NCBI RefSeq assembly: GCF_001767395.1
Contig: NZ_CP017014.1
Coordinates: 496,001 to 560,000, forward strand
Direction: 5' to 3'
Origin: Rhodococcus sp. WMMA185
GTDB taxonomy: Bacteria; Actinomycetota; Actinomycetes; Mycobacteriales; Mycobacteriaceae
DNA length: 64,000 bases
Shown here: piece by piece, positions 17,814 through 27,231 of the stretch
How positions within the stretch are numbered: position 1 is the stretch's first letter
Layout: the number at the start of each line of letters is the position of its first letter
Translations under genes and position numbers: made by a program
Notes under the pieces: model-generated
Seen by the model: the letters and a program-made list of their open reading frames with translations, nothing else
Told to the model about the DNA's origin: nothing
Database searches by the model: none

Positions 17814-19154
17814 ATGTCGGTTGATGCAGCGGCGATCGTCGTCGCGATCACCACCGCGGCAGGGGCTCTCGTTCAGGGAGCTGATCTACCACAACTACTG
17901 AAGGACCAAGTAGCCGAAGCAATTCAGGGGGTCGAGCAGGCATCACCAGACATTCAAACGCAGGTCGACGACGCACTGGCGGCCCTCCCGGAACCGGCCC
18001 GAGAACAGGCCGAGCAGATGGTGTCCCAGGCATCGGAGATCGTCAAGCAGATCACCGACCCGTATATTCCGGACCCGCCATCCATCGAAGCCGCGCCCCC
18101 GGTAGAGACGCCGGAACCGCCCGATATAGCACTCGATCCTCCCCCCGTCCCGAGAACGACGGGTGCGGAACCGGCAATCGGCGGACTCGCGGTTCTGCCT
18201 GGTCTGGCGGGGGGCGTGAGCGGGCTCGGGGGACTGATCCCGCCCGTCCCGGCAGGATTTCCCGGAGTCTCATTGGCACCGATCGGTGCGGTCGCCGTCT
18301 TCGCCCCATGGATCCGCAAGGCTGGGTCGCTGTGTGAGGGCATCGGTCCACAGACGCTGGCGGCCCTCTACTCGGTGGAGAACGATTTCCGCTACGGTCC
18401 CACCTCCCCGGTGTCCCCGGCAGGTGCGCGTGGTCCCGGACAGTTCATGCCTGATACCTGGGCCAAGTACGGCAAAGACGCGGACGACGACGGGAAGGCC
18501 GACATCAACGGTGTCGCCGACCCGATGATGACGTCGGGCCAGATGTTGTGTGATCTTTACGACCAGGTCGACGGCTGGAAGAGGGAAGGTGTGGTCGAGG
18601 GCGACACCCTCGATCTGACCATCGCCGCCTACAAGGCGGGTGCGGCTGCGGTCCGGACATCCAGGGGTATGCCCGACGGGATGTTTGATGGTGAGCACGA
18701 GACAGGGCCGTACGTCGCGCGAATCCGCTCACTCGAGGACGCATTCGCGCGGATGCTGTCGCCGTTCTTCTACGGAGGAGCAGTCGGTGACACCAGCCGG
18801 GTCGTGGAGGCCGCCATGCAGTTCGTTGGGCTGCCATACGTATGGGGCGGTGGCAACATCAACGGACCGTCCGATGGAGGTTTCGACTGCTCGGGCCTGA
18901 CATCGTTCGCGGTCTACGCCGCAACCGGCTTAACACTCCCTCGTACGTCGGAAACGCAATGGGGCATCGGCGTCGAGGTACCGCTGTCGCAGGCCCGACC
19001 CGGGGATCTACTCTTCGGCAACTGGCAGGAGGCCGGCCCGGGACATGTGGCGATCTACGTCGGCAACGGCCAGATGTTGCACGCTCCGGACAGGGGGGAC
19101 GTGGTGCGCATCAGCTCTGTGTACTCCGACATGAAGGTTCGCAGACTCTTCTAG
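17814..19154 (+). CDS. peptidoglycan hydrolase: transglycosylase plus NlpC/P60 domains
   Basis: A 446-residue cell-wall enzyme with two catalytic domains. Residues about 165-300 form a lysozyme-like lytic transglycosylase domain (E-N-D-F-R-Y, ARGPGQFMPDTW, AAYKAG). Residues about 325-446 are an NlpC/P60 endopeptidase with Cys359 (FDCSGL), His411 (GHVAIYVG) and His423 (LHAPDRGD). The first 150 residues are an Ala-rich helical stretch and a Pro-rich linker. There is a hydrophobic N-terminus but no basic residues before it, so the export signal is atypical. The GTG/ATG choice is clear from GAGGAGGAGG upstream. A terminator follows. Confidence 0.88.
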   Translation: MSVDAAAIVVAITTAAGALVQGADLPQLLKDQVAEAIQGVEQASPDIQTQVDDALAALPEPAREQAEQMVSQASEIVKQITDPYIPDPPSIEAAPPVETPEPPDIALDPPPVPRTTGAEPAIGGLAVLPGLAGGVSGLGGLIPPVPAGFPGVSLAPIGAVAVFAPWIRKAGSLCEGIGPQTLAALYSVENDFRYGPTSPVSPAGARGPGQFMPDTWAKYGKDADDDGKADINGVADPMMTSGQMLCDLYDQVDGWKREGVVEGDTLDLTIAAYKAGAAAVRTSRGMPDGMFDGEHETGPYVARIRSLEDAFARMLSPFFYGGAVGDTSRVVEAAMQFVGLPYVWGGGNINGPSDGGFDCSGLTSFAVYAATGLTLPRTSETQWGIGVEVPLSQARPGDLLFGNWQEAGPGHVAIYVGNGQMLHAPDRGDVVRISSVYSDMKVRRLF

Positions 19155-19193
19155 AGAACGCCTCGTTGGCTGGCGCAAAGTTGGTTGATACAA

Positions 19194-19233
19194 AGAACTC
19201 CGGTTCGGGTAGAAATGCCCGAACCGGAGTTCT
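19194..19233. terminator. intrinsic terminator between the NlpC/P60 gene and greA
   Basis: Perfect 16-bp inverted repeat (19194-19209 with 19218-19233) with an 8-nt loop. It lies between convergent genes and can serve both. Confidence 0.85.
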
Positions 19234-19252
19234 CGTAAGGGAGTTTCCTGAG

Positions 19253-19747
19253 TCAGCTGTGGTAGGGCTCCGCGCTGACGAGCGAGACCTTCATGCTGCT
19301 GCCGTTGGGCAGCGTGTACTCGCGGGTCTCTCCGACCTTCGCTTCGAGTAGCGCTCCACCCAACGGAGAATTGGGCGAGTAGACCTCGAGTTTGCTGTCG
19401 CGAACGCCCTCTTCGCGGGTGGCGATCAGGAACGTCTCGGTGTCCTTCTCGTCGCCGTCGTAGTACACCTTCACCACGGAACCAGGTAGAGCAATACCGG
19501 ACTGTGTGGGCGCCTCGCCGACCTTCGCGCTGTTCAAGAGCTCCTGAAGCTGGCGGATGCGCGCCTCCTGCTGGCCCTGTTCTTCGCGCGCCGCGTGGTA
19601 GCCGCCGTTCTCCTTCAGGTCGCCTTCCTCGCGACGTTCGTTGATCTCAGCGGCAATGACGGGCCGATTCGCGATGAGTTGGTCGAGTTCGCTCTTGAGC
19701 CTGTCGTGGGACTCCTGGGTCAACCAGGTCACCTGGGTCTCGGTCAT
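19253..19747 (-). CDS. greA: transcription elongation factor GreA
   Basis: A 164-residue factor that rescues backtracked RNA polymerase by stimulating transcript cleavage. The N-terminal coiled coil (about 10-75) carries acidic tip residues in [19 protein letters not shown]. The C-terminal FKBP-like domain (80-164) contains the [11 protein letters not shown] block. The ATG at 19747 has AAGGGAG 8 nt upstream and gives the length of mycobacterial GreA; the GTG nine nt earlier overlaps the ribosome-binding site. Confidence 0.95.
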   Translation of the reverse strand: MTETQVTWLTQESHDRLKSELDQLIANRPVIAAEINERREEGDLKENGGYHAAREEQGQQEARIRQLQELLNSAKVGEAPTQSGIALPGSVVKVYYDGDEKDTETFLIATREEGVRDSKLEVYSPNSPLGGALLEAKVGETREYTLPNGSSMKVSLVSAEPYHS

Positions 19748-19977
19748 CTCGATCACTCCCTTGTAGTTGGAGCCACCGGGCTCCCTCGATAGATCACTGC
19801 AACAGCAGCGATCAACGGTTCGACAGATTTCACGGTCGTGGCCGTGCGTGTACCCACCTTGCCGTCAAATGCAGCAATACACGGCTCCGAACGGGAACCG
19901 TGTACCAGGCAATTTTAGCACGATCAGGGAGTGCGAACCCCGGATAAGCAGAACGTTCGGTCGGAACTGTTCCGGTG

Positions 19978-20406
19978 TCAGCCCTTGGTGAGGTAGGCGG
20001 GGACGTCCAGGCTGCAACCGTAAATGTCGCCCATTGCGGGCGGTCGCGACGTGTAGACCGGCGCGGTGATTTTCACGGTCTTGTCGTTGCCACCCGCGAT
20101 GTACACCTCGCGCCTCCCGGTCTCCGAACCGTCGCGGGAGCGTGAACGGATGATGCACACCGCGTCGCGGTACGGCTCCTCCCGGGTGACGGTGAAGGTG
20201 ATGTCGATCTGTGAATCGCTCACCAGGTCGAAGGAAGTTGCCTGACTGTCGATCTCGGAAGCATTGAACCTGTTGAACGCGAACACCGCCACGGTCAGTC
20301 CGACGGCCGCGACAATCGCCGAGAGCGCCCAGATCTGCCACCGCTTCGGACGCGTGGGCTTCTTGGCCGCCCCGTAGCGTCCCGGGGGAAGCGTTCTCGT
20401 CATCAC
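19978..20406 (-). CDS. DUF4307-domain membrane protein
   Basis: A 142-residue protein with one N-terminal transmembrane helix (about 25-45) and an extracytoplasmic beta domain, matching the DUF4307 family (Rv1081c position). Two cysteines in the outer domain (near 84 and 130) may pair. It lies between greA and mca, divergent from mca, as in mycobacteria. Function unknown; conserved placement hints at the envelope or mycothiol context. Confidence 0.85.
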   Translation of the reverse strand: MMTRTLPPGRYGAAKKPTRPKRWQIWALSAIVAAVGLTVAVFAFNRFNASEIDSQATSFDLVSDSQIDITFTVTREEPYRDAVCIIRSRSRDGSETGRREVYIAGGNDKTVKITAPVYTSRPPAMGDIYGCSLDVPAYLTKG

Positions 20407-20612
20407 TCAACCTTTGTACCGCTGCGCGTTTTGTCCCGCTTCGGTTCCCCACGGCTTTGGAGCATCGGGGTGGGGGCACGGCTGCAAGCGGAACTATCGG
20501 ATGGAACTATAGAGGATGTGCGACCGCGCGACGTCAGCGATGATGAGGGACGCGAGCGCGCGACACGGACCAGCCGGCAACGGCTAAAGGCAAAGCTGAG
20601 GTGAACGAATAC

Positions 20613-21491
20613 GTGAGCGGATTGCGTCTCATGGCCGTCCATGCCCATCCTGACGACGAGTCGAGCAAGGGCGCCGCAACGATGGCGCGTTACGCCGCAG
20701 AAGGCAATGACGTGCTGGTTGTGACGTTGACCGGTGGTGAACGCGGCGACATCCTCAACCCCGCTATGGACGTGCCCGGGGTGCGTGACCGCATCCACGA
20801 GGTGCGCATCGACGAGATGGCGGAGGCGGCCCGGATCCTCGGCGTCAAGCAGCAGTGGCTGGGCTTCGTCGACTCCGGGCTACCCGAGGGCGATCCCAAG
20901 CCGCCGCTGCCGGAGGGCTGCTTTGCGCTTGTTCCGCTCGAGGTGTCGACCGAGGCCTTGGTCCGGGCGATCCGAGAGTTCCGTCCGCACGTGATGACCA
21001 CGTACGACGAGAACGGTGGTTACCCTCATCCGGATCACATCCGCTGCCACGAAGTGTCGGTAGCCGCTTACGAGGCTGCCGCAGACCTCGACCAGTTCCC
21101 CGACGCCGGCGAACCCTGGGAGGTGCTCAAGCTCTACTACTCGCACGGATTCATTCGCAAGCGTCTCCTGCAATTCCAAGAGGAGTACGAGCGTCGCGGC
21201 GAAGAGTTCCCCCTGGCGGAGTGGATCACGAAGTGGAAGACCGAGCAGGGCGACATGATGGCTCGCGTCACCACACAGATCACGTGTGGCGACTACTTCC
21301 CGCAAAGGGACGATGCTCTTCGGGCACACGCCACGCAGATCGATCCCAACGGCTCGTTCTTCGCGGTTCCGCTCGATATCCAACAGAAGATTTGGCCGAC
21401 CGAAGAGTTCGAGCTCGCCAAGACGAGGGTCACCACCTCCATCCCGGAGAGTGACCTGTTCGCAGGAATCCGCGAGGACGGTCCGAAATGA
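20613..21491 (+). CDS. mca: mycothiol S-conjugate amidase
   Basis: A 292-residue zinc hydrolase of the LmbE/PIG-L family that cleaves mycothiol-drug conjugates so that the mercapturate can be exported. The zinc site is formed by His12 and Asp15 (AHPDDES) and His142 (HPDHIRCH). TLTGGERG and the whole-length colinearity with M. tuberculosis Mca separate it from MshB. GTG 20613 matches the known start and has GAGG about 10 nt upstream; a GTG 12 nt earlier is possible. The stop overlaps the next gene by ATGA. Confidence 0.93.
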   Translation: MSGLRLMAVHAHPDDESSKGAATMARYAAEGNDVLVVTLTGGERGDILNPAMDVPGVRDRIHEVRIDEMAEAARILGVKQQWLGFVDSGLPEGDPKPPLPEGCFALVPLEVSTEALVRAIREFRPHVMTTYDENGGYPHPDHIRCHEVSVAAYEAAADLDQFPDAGEPWEVLKLYYSHGFIRKRLLQFQEEYERRGEEFPLAEWITKWKTEQGDMMARVTTQITCGDYFPQRDDALRAHATQIDPNGSFFAVPLDIQQKIWPTEEFELAKTRVTTSIPESDLFAGIREDGPK

Positions 21492-21808
21492 GCCCTTTGA
21501 CGGTGTTGTTCGTCACCGGAACCACAGATCTGTTGGCGCAGACGCCCAGCAGCCCGGCAGGCCCCGAGTTCGGTAAGTCGTCACCGGTCGGTCTCGTGAT
21601 CATTCTGGCGCTGCTCGCGGGTGTGGTGCTACTGGTGCGTTCGATGAACAAGCAGCTGAAGAAGCTGCCCCCGACGTTCGAACCCGACCATCCCGAACCC
21701 GACCAAGACGCCGATGCGGGCACTGATCGTGGGGCGATTCACGGTAGAGGTGCGGGCAGGACCGAGCCGCGCAAGACCACAGACGCCCCGCCCAATTCGC
21801 AGCAGTAG
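21488..21808 (+). CDS. small single-pass membrane protein (Rv1083-like)
   Basis: A 106-residue protein with a hydrophobic helix at about 33-50 and a long hydrophilic, Asp/Glu/Thr-rich tail. It overlaps mca by 4 nt and is translationally coupled to it, the same arrangement as in mycobacteria. No catalytic motif. It may tether Mca or an exporter at the membrane, but that is speculation from the gene order. Confidence 0.75.
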   Translation: MSPLTVLFVTGTTDLLAQTPSSPAGPEFGKSSPVGLVIILALLAGVVLLVRSMNKQLKKLPPTFEPDHPEPDQDADAGTDRGAIHGRGAGRTEPRKTTDAPPNSQQ

Positions 21809-21826
21809 CCGAACAGGACTTTGGAC

Positions 21827-23842
21827 ATGGACCCCCGTGCACGCAACACTCTCGGCGGGTCCACGAGCCCTTACCTGCGCCAGCACGCCGACAACCCCGT
21901 CCACTGGCAGAGGTGGGGGCCGGAGGCGACCGAATGGGCACGTGAGCGTGACGTTCCGATTCTGCTGTCGATCGGGTACTCGGCATGTCATTGGTGTCAC
22001 GTAATGGCGCACGAGTCCTTCGAGGACGAGGCAGTCGCGTCGTTGATGAACGAGTACTTCGTGTGCGTCAAGGTCGATCGTGAGGAGCGCCCCGACCTCG
22101 ACGCGGTCTACATGAACGCCACGGTCGCGATGACCGGCCAAGGCGGTTGGCCGATGACGTGCTTTCTCACACCCGACGGCGCACCGTTCTATTGCGGCAC
22201 GTACTACCCGGCGCAGCCGCGCGGTGGGATGCCGTCGTTCACCCAAGTTCTCGCGGCCATCGCCGATACGTGGCGGGACCGTCGAGGCGACGTCGACGCA
22301 GCGGCGGACTCGGTGGTCGCGGAGTTGCAGCGCGGTGCAGGCGGTATCCCGCAGGGCGATGTCCGAGTTGACCCCGCTTTGTTGGACGCAGCGACCGAAT
22401 CAGTGCTGCGAGAAGAGGACACCGATCGAGGCGGGTTCGGCACAGCCCCCAAATTTCCGCCGTCGGCTCTGCTGGAAGGTCTGCTGCGCACCTACGAGCG
22501 AACAGGCGCCACGGAGATTCTCGGCGTCGTGGAGCGCACGGCGGCGGCGATGGCCCGAGGGGGAATCTACGATCAGCTCGGCGGCGGGTTCGCCCGCTAT
22601 TCGGTCGACGCCGAGTGGGTTGTGCCGCACTTCGAGAAGATGCTCTACGACAACGCTCAACTGCTGCGTGTCTACGCGCATCTCGGTCGGCGCACGGGTT
22701 CGGAGCTGGCCCTCCGCGTCGCCGAGGAGACCGCCGAGTTCATGCTGCGCGACCTGCGCACCGCGAGCGGGGCGTTCGCCTCCGCCCTCGACGCCGACAC
22801 CGAGGGTGTCGAGGGGCTCACCTATGTGTGGACGCCGGAACAGCTCGTCGAAGTCCTCGGACCGGAGGACGGCGCCTGGGCGTCGGAACTGTTCGCGGTC
22901 GGTTCTGTGGGCACGTTCGAGGCGAACACGTCGGTCTTGCAACTTCTCGTAGACCCGGATGACTGGGGTCGCTGGTCCCGCGTCAGGCGGGAGCTGCGCA
23001 CCCACCGCGAGACCCGGCCGCAGCCGGAACGTGACGACAAGGTAGTCACGGCCTGGAACGGGCTTGCCATCACGGCACTGGCGGAGGCCGGGGCCGGACT
23101 CGGCAGGTCGGAGTGGGTCGCGGCCGCCGCCGAGTGCGCACGGGTGTTGCTGGACCTGCACGTCGTAGACGGGCGTCTGCAGAGGGCGTCGCTCGGATCG
23201 GCGGTCGGTGAGGCTGCGGGAGTTCTCGAAGACTATGCCTGTCTCGCCACCGGGCTTCTCGCGCTGTTCCAGGCGACCGGCGACACCAAGTGGTTGACGA
23301 GTGCGCAGATGCTGCTCGATCGTGCCCTGATCCACTTCGCCGACGATGAGCGACCGGGCAGCTGGTTCGACACGGCGGACGATGCCGAGGTGTTGGTCAC
23401 TCGCCCCCGTGACCCCGTCGACGGGGCTACGCCGTCGGGGGCTTCCTGTTTTGCCGAAGCATTGCTGACGGGGGCTGCGGTCGCGGATGCAGAGGTATCG
23501 GGCCGGTATGCGGCAGCGGCCGCCGCGTCGATCGAGCGGGCGTCGCTCCTGCTCCAACGCGCACCTCGATCGGCCGGACACTGGCTGGCCGTCGCAGAGG
23601 CGTCGGTGCGCGGACCGATCCAGGTCGCGGTGGCCACCGACGGCGATTCCGGCCTGCTCGACGAGGCGCGACGCCTCGCCCCGGGTGGTGCCGTCGTGGT
23701 TGGTGGCCCAACCGGCTCGTCACCTCTGCTCGCCGATCGGCCGCTGGTCGGTGGGGTCTCGGCGGCGTATGTGTGTCGTGGGTTCGTGTGCGACCGTCCG
23801 GTCTCGACGGTAGGAGATCTCGCCGACGCGTTGAGCCGCTAG
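21827..23842 (+). CDS. thioredoxin-like and glycoside-hydrolase-like DUF255 protein (YyaL type)
   Basis: A 671-residue protein. Residues about 1-165 are a DUF255 thioredoxin-like domain with the C-x-x-C in SACHWCHVM near 49. The remainder is an alpha/alpha toroid similar to N-acylglucosamine epimerases (GGIYDQLGGGFARYS, VPHFEKMLYDNAQLL). Cytoplasmic, conserved from bacteria to human SPATA20, biochemical role unknown. It is 18 nt after the Rv1083-like gene, so it is probably in the mca operon; a thiol role next to mycothiol detoxification is plausible. ATG 21827 is preferred to TTG 21821 on Shine-Dalgarno spacing. Confidence 0.9.
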   Translation: MDPRARNTLGGSTSPYLRQHADNPVHWQRWGPEATEWARERDVPILLSIGYSACHWCHVMAHESFEDEAVASLMNEYFVCVKVDREERPDLDAVYMNATVAMTGQGGWPMTCFLTPDGAPFYCGTYYPAQPRGGMPSFTQVLAAIADTWRDRRGDVDAAADSVVAELQRGAGGIPQGDVRVDPALLDAATESVLREEDTDRGGFGTAPKFPPSALLEGLLRTYERTGATEILGVVERTAAAMARGGIYDQLGGGFARYSVDAEWVVPHFEKMLYDNAQLLRVYAHLGRRTGSELALRVAEETAEFMLRDLRTASGAFASALDADTEGVEGLTYVWTPEQLVEVLGPEDGAWASELFAVGSVGTFEANTSVLQLLVDPDDWGRWSRVRRELRTHRETRPQPERDDKVVTAWNGLAITALAEAGAGLGRSEWVAAAAECARVLLDLHVVDGRLQRASLGSAVGEAAGVLEDYACLATGLLALFQATGDTKWLTSAQMLLDRALIHFADDERPGSWFDTADDAEVLVTRPRDPVDGATPSGASCFAEALLTGAAVADAEVSGRYAAAAAASIERASLLLQRAPRSAGHWLAVAEASVRGPIQVAVATDGDSGLLDEARRLAPGGAVVVGGPTGSSPLLADRPLVGGVSAAYVCRGFVCDRPVSTVGDLADALSR

Positions 23843-23908
23843 CTCGGCTATCAGCGTGATGGGTGAAATGTCCCGAGTCACACTGCAGCTCTTCAGGTCC
23901 GTAGAGCT

Positions 23909-24382
23909 CTACTCCCAGCGGACCCAAGTGGCGCAGTTGTCGACCTGGAACAGGTCATTGTGGTAGGGGTCGTCGAAGGCTGGACCCATTGGTACCGAGC
24001 CACCAATCCCCGCTTGAATTTCACCCGAACTGTGTTCGATGAACTCGCCGCTGGTGGTCACGGTGTAGAGATGCCAGGTGCACGGTGGGCCGTCAGGGCC
24101 GACCGGTCCTATGGTGTAGTACTCGATTTCCGGAGTGACGAACCCGTCCACGCCGGGATTCGATTGATCGGCGGCGACGAGGTCGGTGACGCGCGAGACC
24201 TGTGACGCGTCTGTTGCTATGGCCAACAGGAGCGGCCCGTCGTCGCTCTGGGGGATGTAGAAGTAGTAGTCGGGAACGCTGTCACCGGTGAGCGGGGCCG
24301 CACCGGCGATTCCCCCAGTCAGTGCGGTGGCGATGAGAGTAGCTGCGGCAAAGGCGATGCGGACTGCTCGGAATGCGGACAT
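23909..24382 (-). CDS. secreted protein of unknown function
   Basis: A 157-residue protein with a Sec signal (hydrophobic core at about 8-26, cut near G-A-A). The mature part has two cysteines (PPCTWHLY and DNCATWVRW) likely to be disulfide-bonded, and many aromatic and acidic residues. Its end is well defined by the W-V-R-W-E terminus. I do not recognise the family. It is inserted between the DUF255 and hemolysin III genes relative to the mycobacterial order. Confidence 0.65.
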   Translation of the reverse strand: MSAFRAVRIAFAAATLIATALTGGIAGAAPLTGDSVPDYYFYIPQSDDGPLLLAIATDASQVSRVTDLVAADQSNPGVDGFVTPEIEYYTIGPVGPDGPPCTWHLYTVTTSGEFIEHSSGEIQAGIGGSVPMGPAFDDPYHNDLFQVDNCATWVRWE

Positions 24383-24527
24383 GGTGTCTCTTTTTGGGGA
24401 CGGGAACGAGAGTCCTGTGGACGGGAATGGGGCTCTTTGCTCGATTCGCGAACAGCATTGTTACGGACGCGATTCATGCTAGCCCCACTTTCGGACCCGG
24501 TGGATGGCAGAGCGTGCAATCGCCACG

Positions 24528-25196
24528 CTATCGAAAGACGACCAACCAGACGGCCACGTAGTGAGACATGGCCGCGATCACCGTTGCCGCGTGGAAGAAC
24601 TCGTGGTGACCGAACGTGCGTGGCCAGGGGTTGGGCCACTTGGTGGCGTAGAGAATGGCGCCGCCCGAGTACAGGAGGCCGCCGATGAGCAGCAGCACCA
24701 TCGGGAGTAGCCCGACCTCGTGCGTCAGTTCAGGAACTACCGGGACGATCGCCCAGCCGAGGATGAGGTAGAGAGGAACCCCTACCCATCGCGGTGCGGT
24801 GGGCCACAGCATCTTCAGCGCAACCCCGGCCAGAGCACCCGCCCAGACGACGATCAGCAGTGTCCGGCCCGTGTCCGGCGGAAGTGCCAGCATTCCGAAA
24901 GGGGTGTAACTCCCCGCGATGAACAGGAAGATCATCGAATGGTCCGCGCGTTTCATCCAGATGCGGCCCGCGAGGGTGTTCCAGTGGATGCGGTGATAGG
25001 TCGCGCTCACACCGAATACGCCCCACACCGTCAGGATGTAGACGGCAGTGGCGAGAGCTGCCTGACCGGACACCCGGACGCCGGAGAGTGCGACGAGGAC
25101 GAGTCCCGCGACCACGGAGACGCCGAATGCCCACAAGTGGATCCACCCCCGCAGGCGGGGTTTGACGGGCAGTTCGTCGAGGTCGAGCGCAGTCAC
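24528..25196 (-). CDS. hemolysin III / PAQR-family membrane protein
   Basis: A 222-residue protein with seven transmembrane segments. The family metal-binding residues are visible: S-A-T-Y-H-R near 65 (His and preceding Ser), D in KRADHSM near 83, and the C-terminal HHEFFHAATVIAA-MSHY His cluster near 195-210. Relatives (TrhA, adiponectin receptors) are putative zinc-dependent hydrolases affecting membrane lipid homeostasis. The GTG start has GAGG upstream. Position equals Rv1085c. Confidence 0.9.
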   Translation of the reverse strand: MTALDLDELPVKPRLRGWIHLWAFGVSVVAGLVLVALSGVRVSGQAALATAVYILTVWGVFGVSATYHRIHWNTLAGRIWMKRADHSMIFLFIAGSYTPFGMLALPPDTGRTLLIVVWAGALAGVALKMLWPTAPRWVGVPLYLILGWAIVPVVPELTHEVGLLPMVLLLIGGLLYSGGAILYATKWPNPWPRTFGHHEFFHAATVIAAMSHYVAVWLVVFR

Positions 25197-25356
25197 AGAA
25201 CACCTCTTGTCGCTTGTGTGGCATGAACCTACGCAGCCGTAGGTTCGCTTGTGGTGAGAGCGTACCCGCCAGTATCAGGAAGCCGCGGTTGGTGTGACGG
25301 CCATCGCCGAGGACCACACGACGCGGCGTAGGCTTGCGTGTCATGGTGATCTCCGG

Positions 25357-26124
25357 GTGAGTGCGCGAGGACTGCTGTACAGCATCTACGAGCGCCGATT
25401 GTTGAAGCGACTCGACGGTATGCAGCACCCTCGGCACGTAGCCGTGATGTGCGACGGCAATCGTCGTTGGGCTCGGGAGAACGGTTTCACCGATGTCAGC
25501 CACGGCCATCGGATGGGCGCACTCAAGATCGCTGAGCTACTGAGCTGGTGCGACGCAGCCGGCATCGAACTCGCCACCATCTACCTGCTGTCCACCGAGA
25601 ATCTGCGCCGCGCTCCGGACGAACTCGACACGTTGCTCGAGATCATCACGGACGTCGTCGAGGAGATCTCGGGACCGGACAAGAACTGGAGCGTGCAGAT
25701 CGTCGGTGCGCCCGACCTGCTCCCTGCTGATCAGTCCCGTCGGTTGCGTGACGCCGCCGAGCAAACTGCGGGCCGCACCGGCACCCATGTGAACGTCGCG
25801 ATCGGGTACGGCGGTCGCCAGGAGATCGCCGACGCCGTGCAGTCGCTGCTGAGCGAGAAGCTGTCCGCCGGACTGTCGGGCGACGACCTTGTGAAATCGA
25901 TCACTGTCGACGGTATCGGCGGTCACCTCTACACCTCCGGGCAACCGGATCCCGACCTCGTCATCCGAACGTCGGGGGAACAGCGGCTGTCGGGGTTCCT
26001 GCTGTGGCAGAGCGCCTACTCCGAGATCTGGTTCACGGAGGCGTACTGGCCCGAGTTTCGCCGAGTCGACTTCCTCCGCGCACTACGCGACTACGCCGCC
26101 CGGCACCGTAGGTTCGGCGCCTGA
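25357..26124 (+). CDS. cis-prenyl diphosphate synthase (Z-farnesyl type)
   Basis: A 255-residue undecaprenyl-synthase family enzyme. Asp33 in MCDGNRRWAR binds the allylic diphosphate; the C-terminal RTSGEQRLSGFLLWQ and E-I-W-F-T-E blocks bind isopentenyl diphosphate. It is closest in sequence and position to Rv1086, the short-chain Z-FPP synthase that supplies decaprenyl phosphate synthesis, rather than the long-chain UppS. The GTG at 25357 gives the expected length; upstream starts add an unrelated N-terminus. Convergent with coaA, only 6 nt apart. Confidence 0.9.
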   Translation: MSARGLLYSIYERRLLKRLDGMQHPRHVAVMCDGNRRWARENGFTDVSHGHRMGALKIAELLSWCDAAGIELATIYLLSTENLRRAPDELDTLLEIITDVVEEISGPDKNWSVQIVGAPDLLPADQSRRLRDAAEQTAGRTGTHVNVAIGYGGRQEIADAVQSLLSEKLSAGLSGDDLVKSITVDGIGGHLYTSGQPDPDLVIRTSGEQRLSGFLLWQSAYSEIWFTEAYWPEFRRVDFLRALRDYAARHRRFGA

Positions 26125-26130
26125 CCGCAC

Positions 26131-27063
26131 TTACAGCTTGCGCAGGCGGAGTCGGTTGATCGAGTGGTCGGCGTCCTTGCGCAGCACCAAGGTGGCTCGC
26201 GGGCGCGTCGGCAGAATGTTCTCCACCAGATTCGGTCGGTTGATGCTGTGCCATATCTCCTGCGCGGCAACGGTCGCATCCCGGTCGGACAGACCTGCGT
26301 AGTGGTGGAAGTGTGCGTCCGGGTCGGAGAACGATGTCTTGCGTAGCGCGAGAAAGCGCTGGATGTACCAGGACTCGATGTCCTCGATGCGAGCGTCCAC
26401 GTAGATCGAGAAGTCGAACAAATCCGACACCATCAGGCGCGGACCGGTTTGCAGGACGTTCAGACCTTCGATGATCAGGATGTCCGGTTGGCGGACCCGG
26501 TGGTACTGGCCGGGGATGATGTCGTAGGAGATGTGTGAATAGACGGGCGCGGCTACTTCCTCGGCCCCCGACTTCACCTCCGTGACGAACCGCAGCAGTT
26601 TGCGGCGGTCGTAGCTTTCGGGAAAGCCCTTTCGGTGCATGATCCCGCGGCGATTGAGTTCCGCGGTCGGGTAGAGGAAGCCGTCTGTGGTCACCAGATC
26701 GACACGCGGGTGATGGTCCCAACGGGCGAGAAGAGCCTGGAGAACACGAGCGGTGGTGGACTTGCCCACCGCGACGCTGCCTGCGACACCGATCACGAAC
26801 GGCACCTGTTGATCGGGGTGCTTCTCACCGAGAAAGGTCGCCGTTGCGGCGAAGAGGCGTTGTCGCGCGGCCACCTGTAGGTGGATCAGACGCGACAACG
26901 GGAGGTAGACCTCAGCTACTTCCTCGAGGTCGATCTGCTCGCCGAGACCGCGCAGGCCGTACAGCTCTTCCTCGGTCAGTACGAGGGGCGTCGACTTGCG
27001 CAGTGTGCGCCACTGCTTCCGGTCGAACTCCACGTACGGACTGGGCTCGCTCGACCGTGCCAT
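26131..27063 (-). CDS. coaA: pantothenate kinase type I
   Basis: A 310-residue P-loop kinase catalysing the first committed step of coenzyme A synthesis. The Walker A is [12 protein letters not shown] with K101; TTDGFLYP, the RKGFPESYD substrate region and I-I-E-G-L-N-V-L follow. Length and motifs match the prokaryotic PanK I of actinobacteria (Rv1092c), which is inhibited by CoA. Its ATG is 168 nt from the divergent DUF885 gene. Confidence 0.95.
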   Translation of the reverse strand: MARSSEPSPYVEFDRKQWRTLRKSTPLVLTEEELYGLRGLGEQIDLEEVAEVYLPLSRLIHLQVAARQRLFAATATFLGEKHPDQQVPFVIGVAGSVAVGKSTTARVLQALLARWDHHPRVDLVTTDGFLYPTAELNRRGIMHRKGFPESYDRRKLLRFVTEVKSGAEEVAAPVYSHISYDIIPGQYHRVRQPDILIIEGLNVLQTGPRLMVSDLFDFSIYVDARIEDIESWYIQRFLALRKTSFSDPDAHFHHYAGLSDRDATVAAQEIWHSINRPNLVENILPTRPRATLVLRKDADHSINRLRLRKL

Positions 27064-27231
27064 CAGTTCCGCTCACACGCGAGTGCGATGGGGAGTGAGC
27101 GGTTTTTGCCCAGAATCTCTTCCTTCGTCGATGCGCTGGAGAGTAGCGGTTCCATAGTCGGATTGTGCTTGGTCTCGGCGGTAGCGCTGTCGGCGGGTCG
27201 GGCCGATGCGCCTGGACTAAGGTCATTCTGC

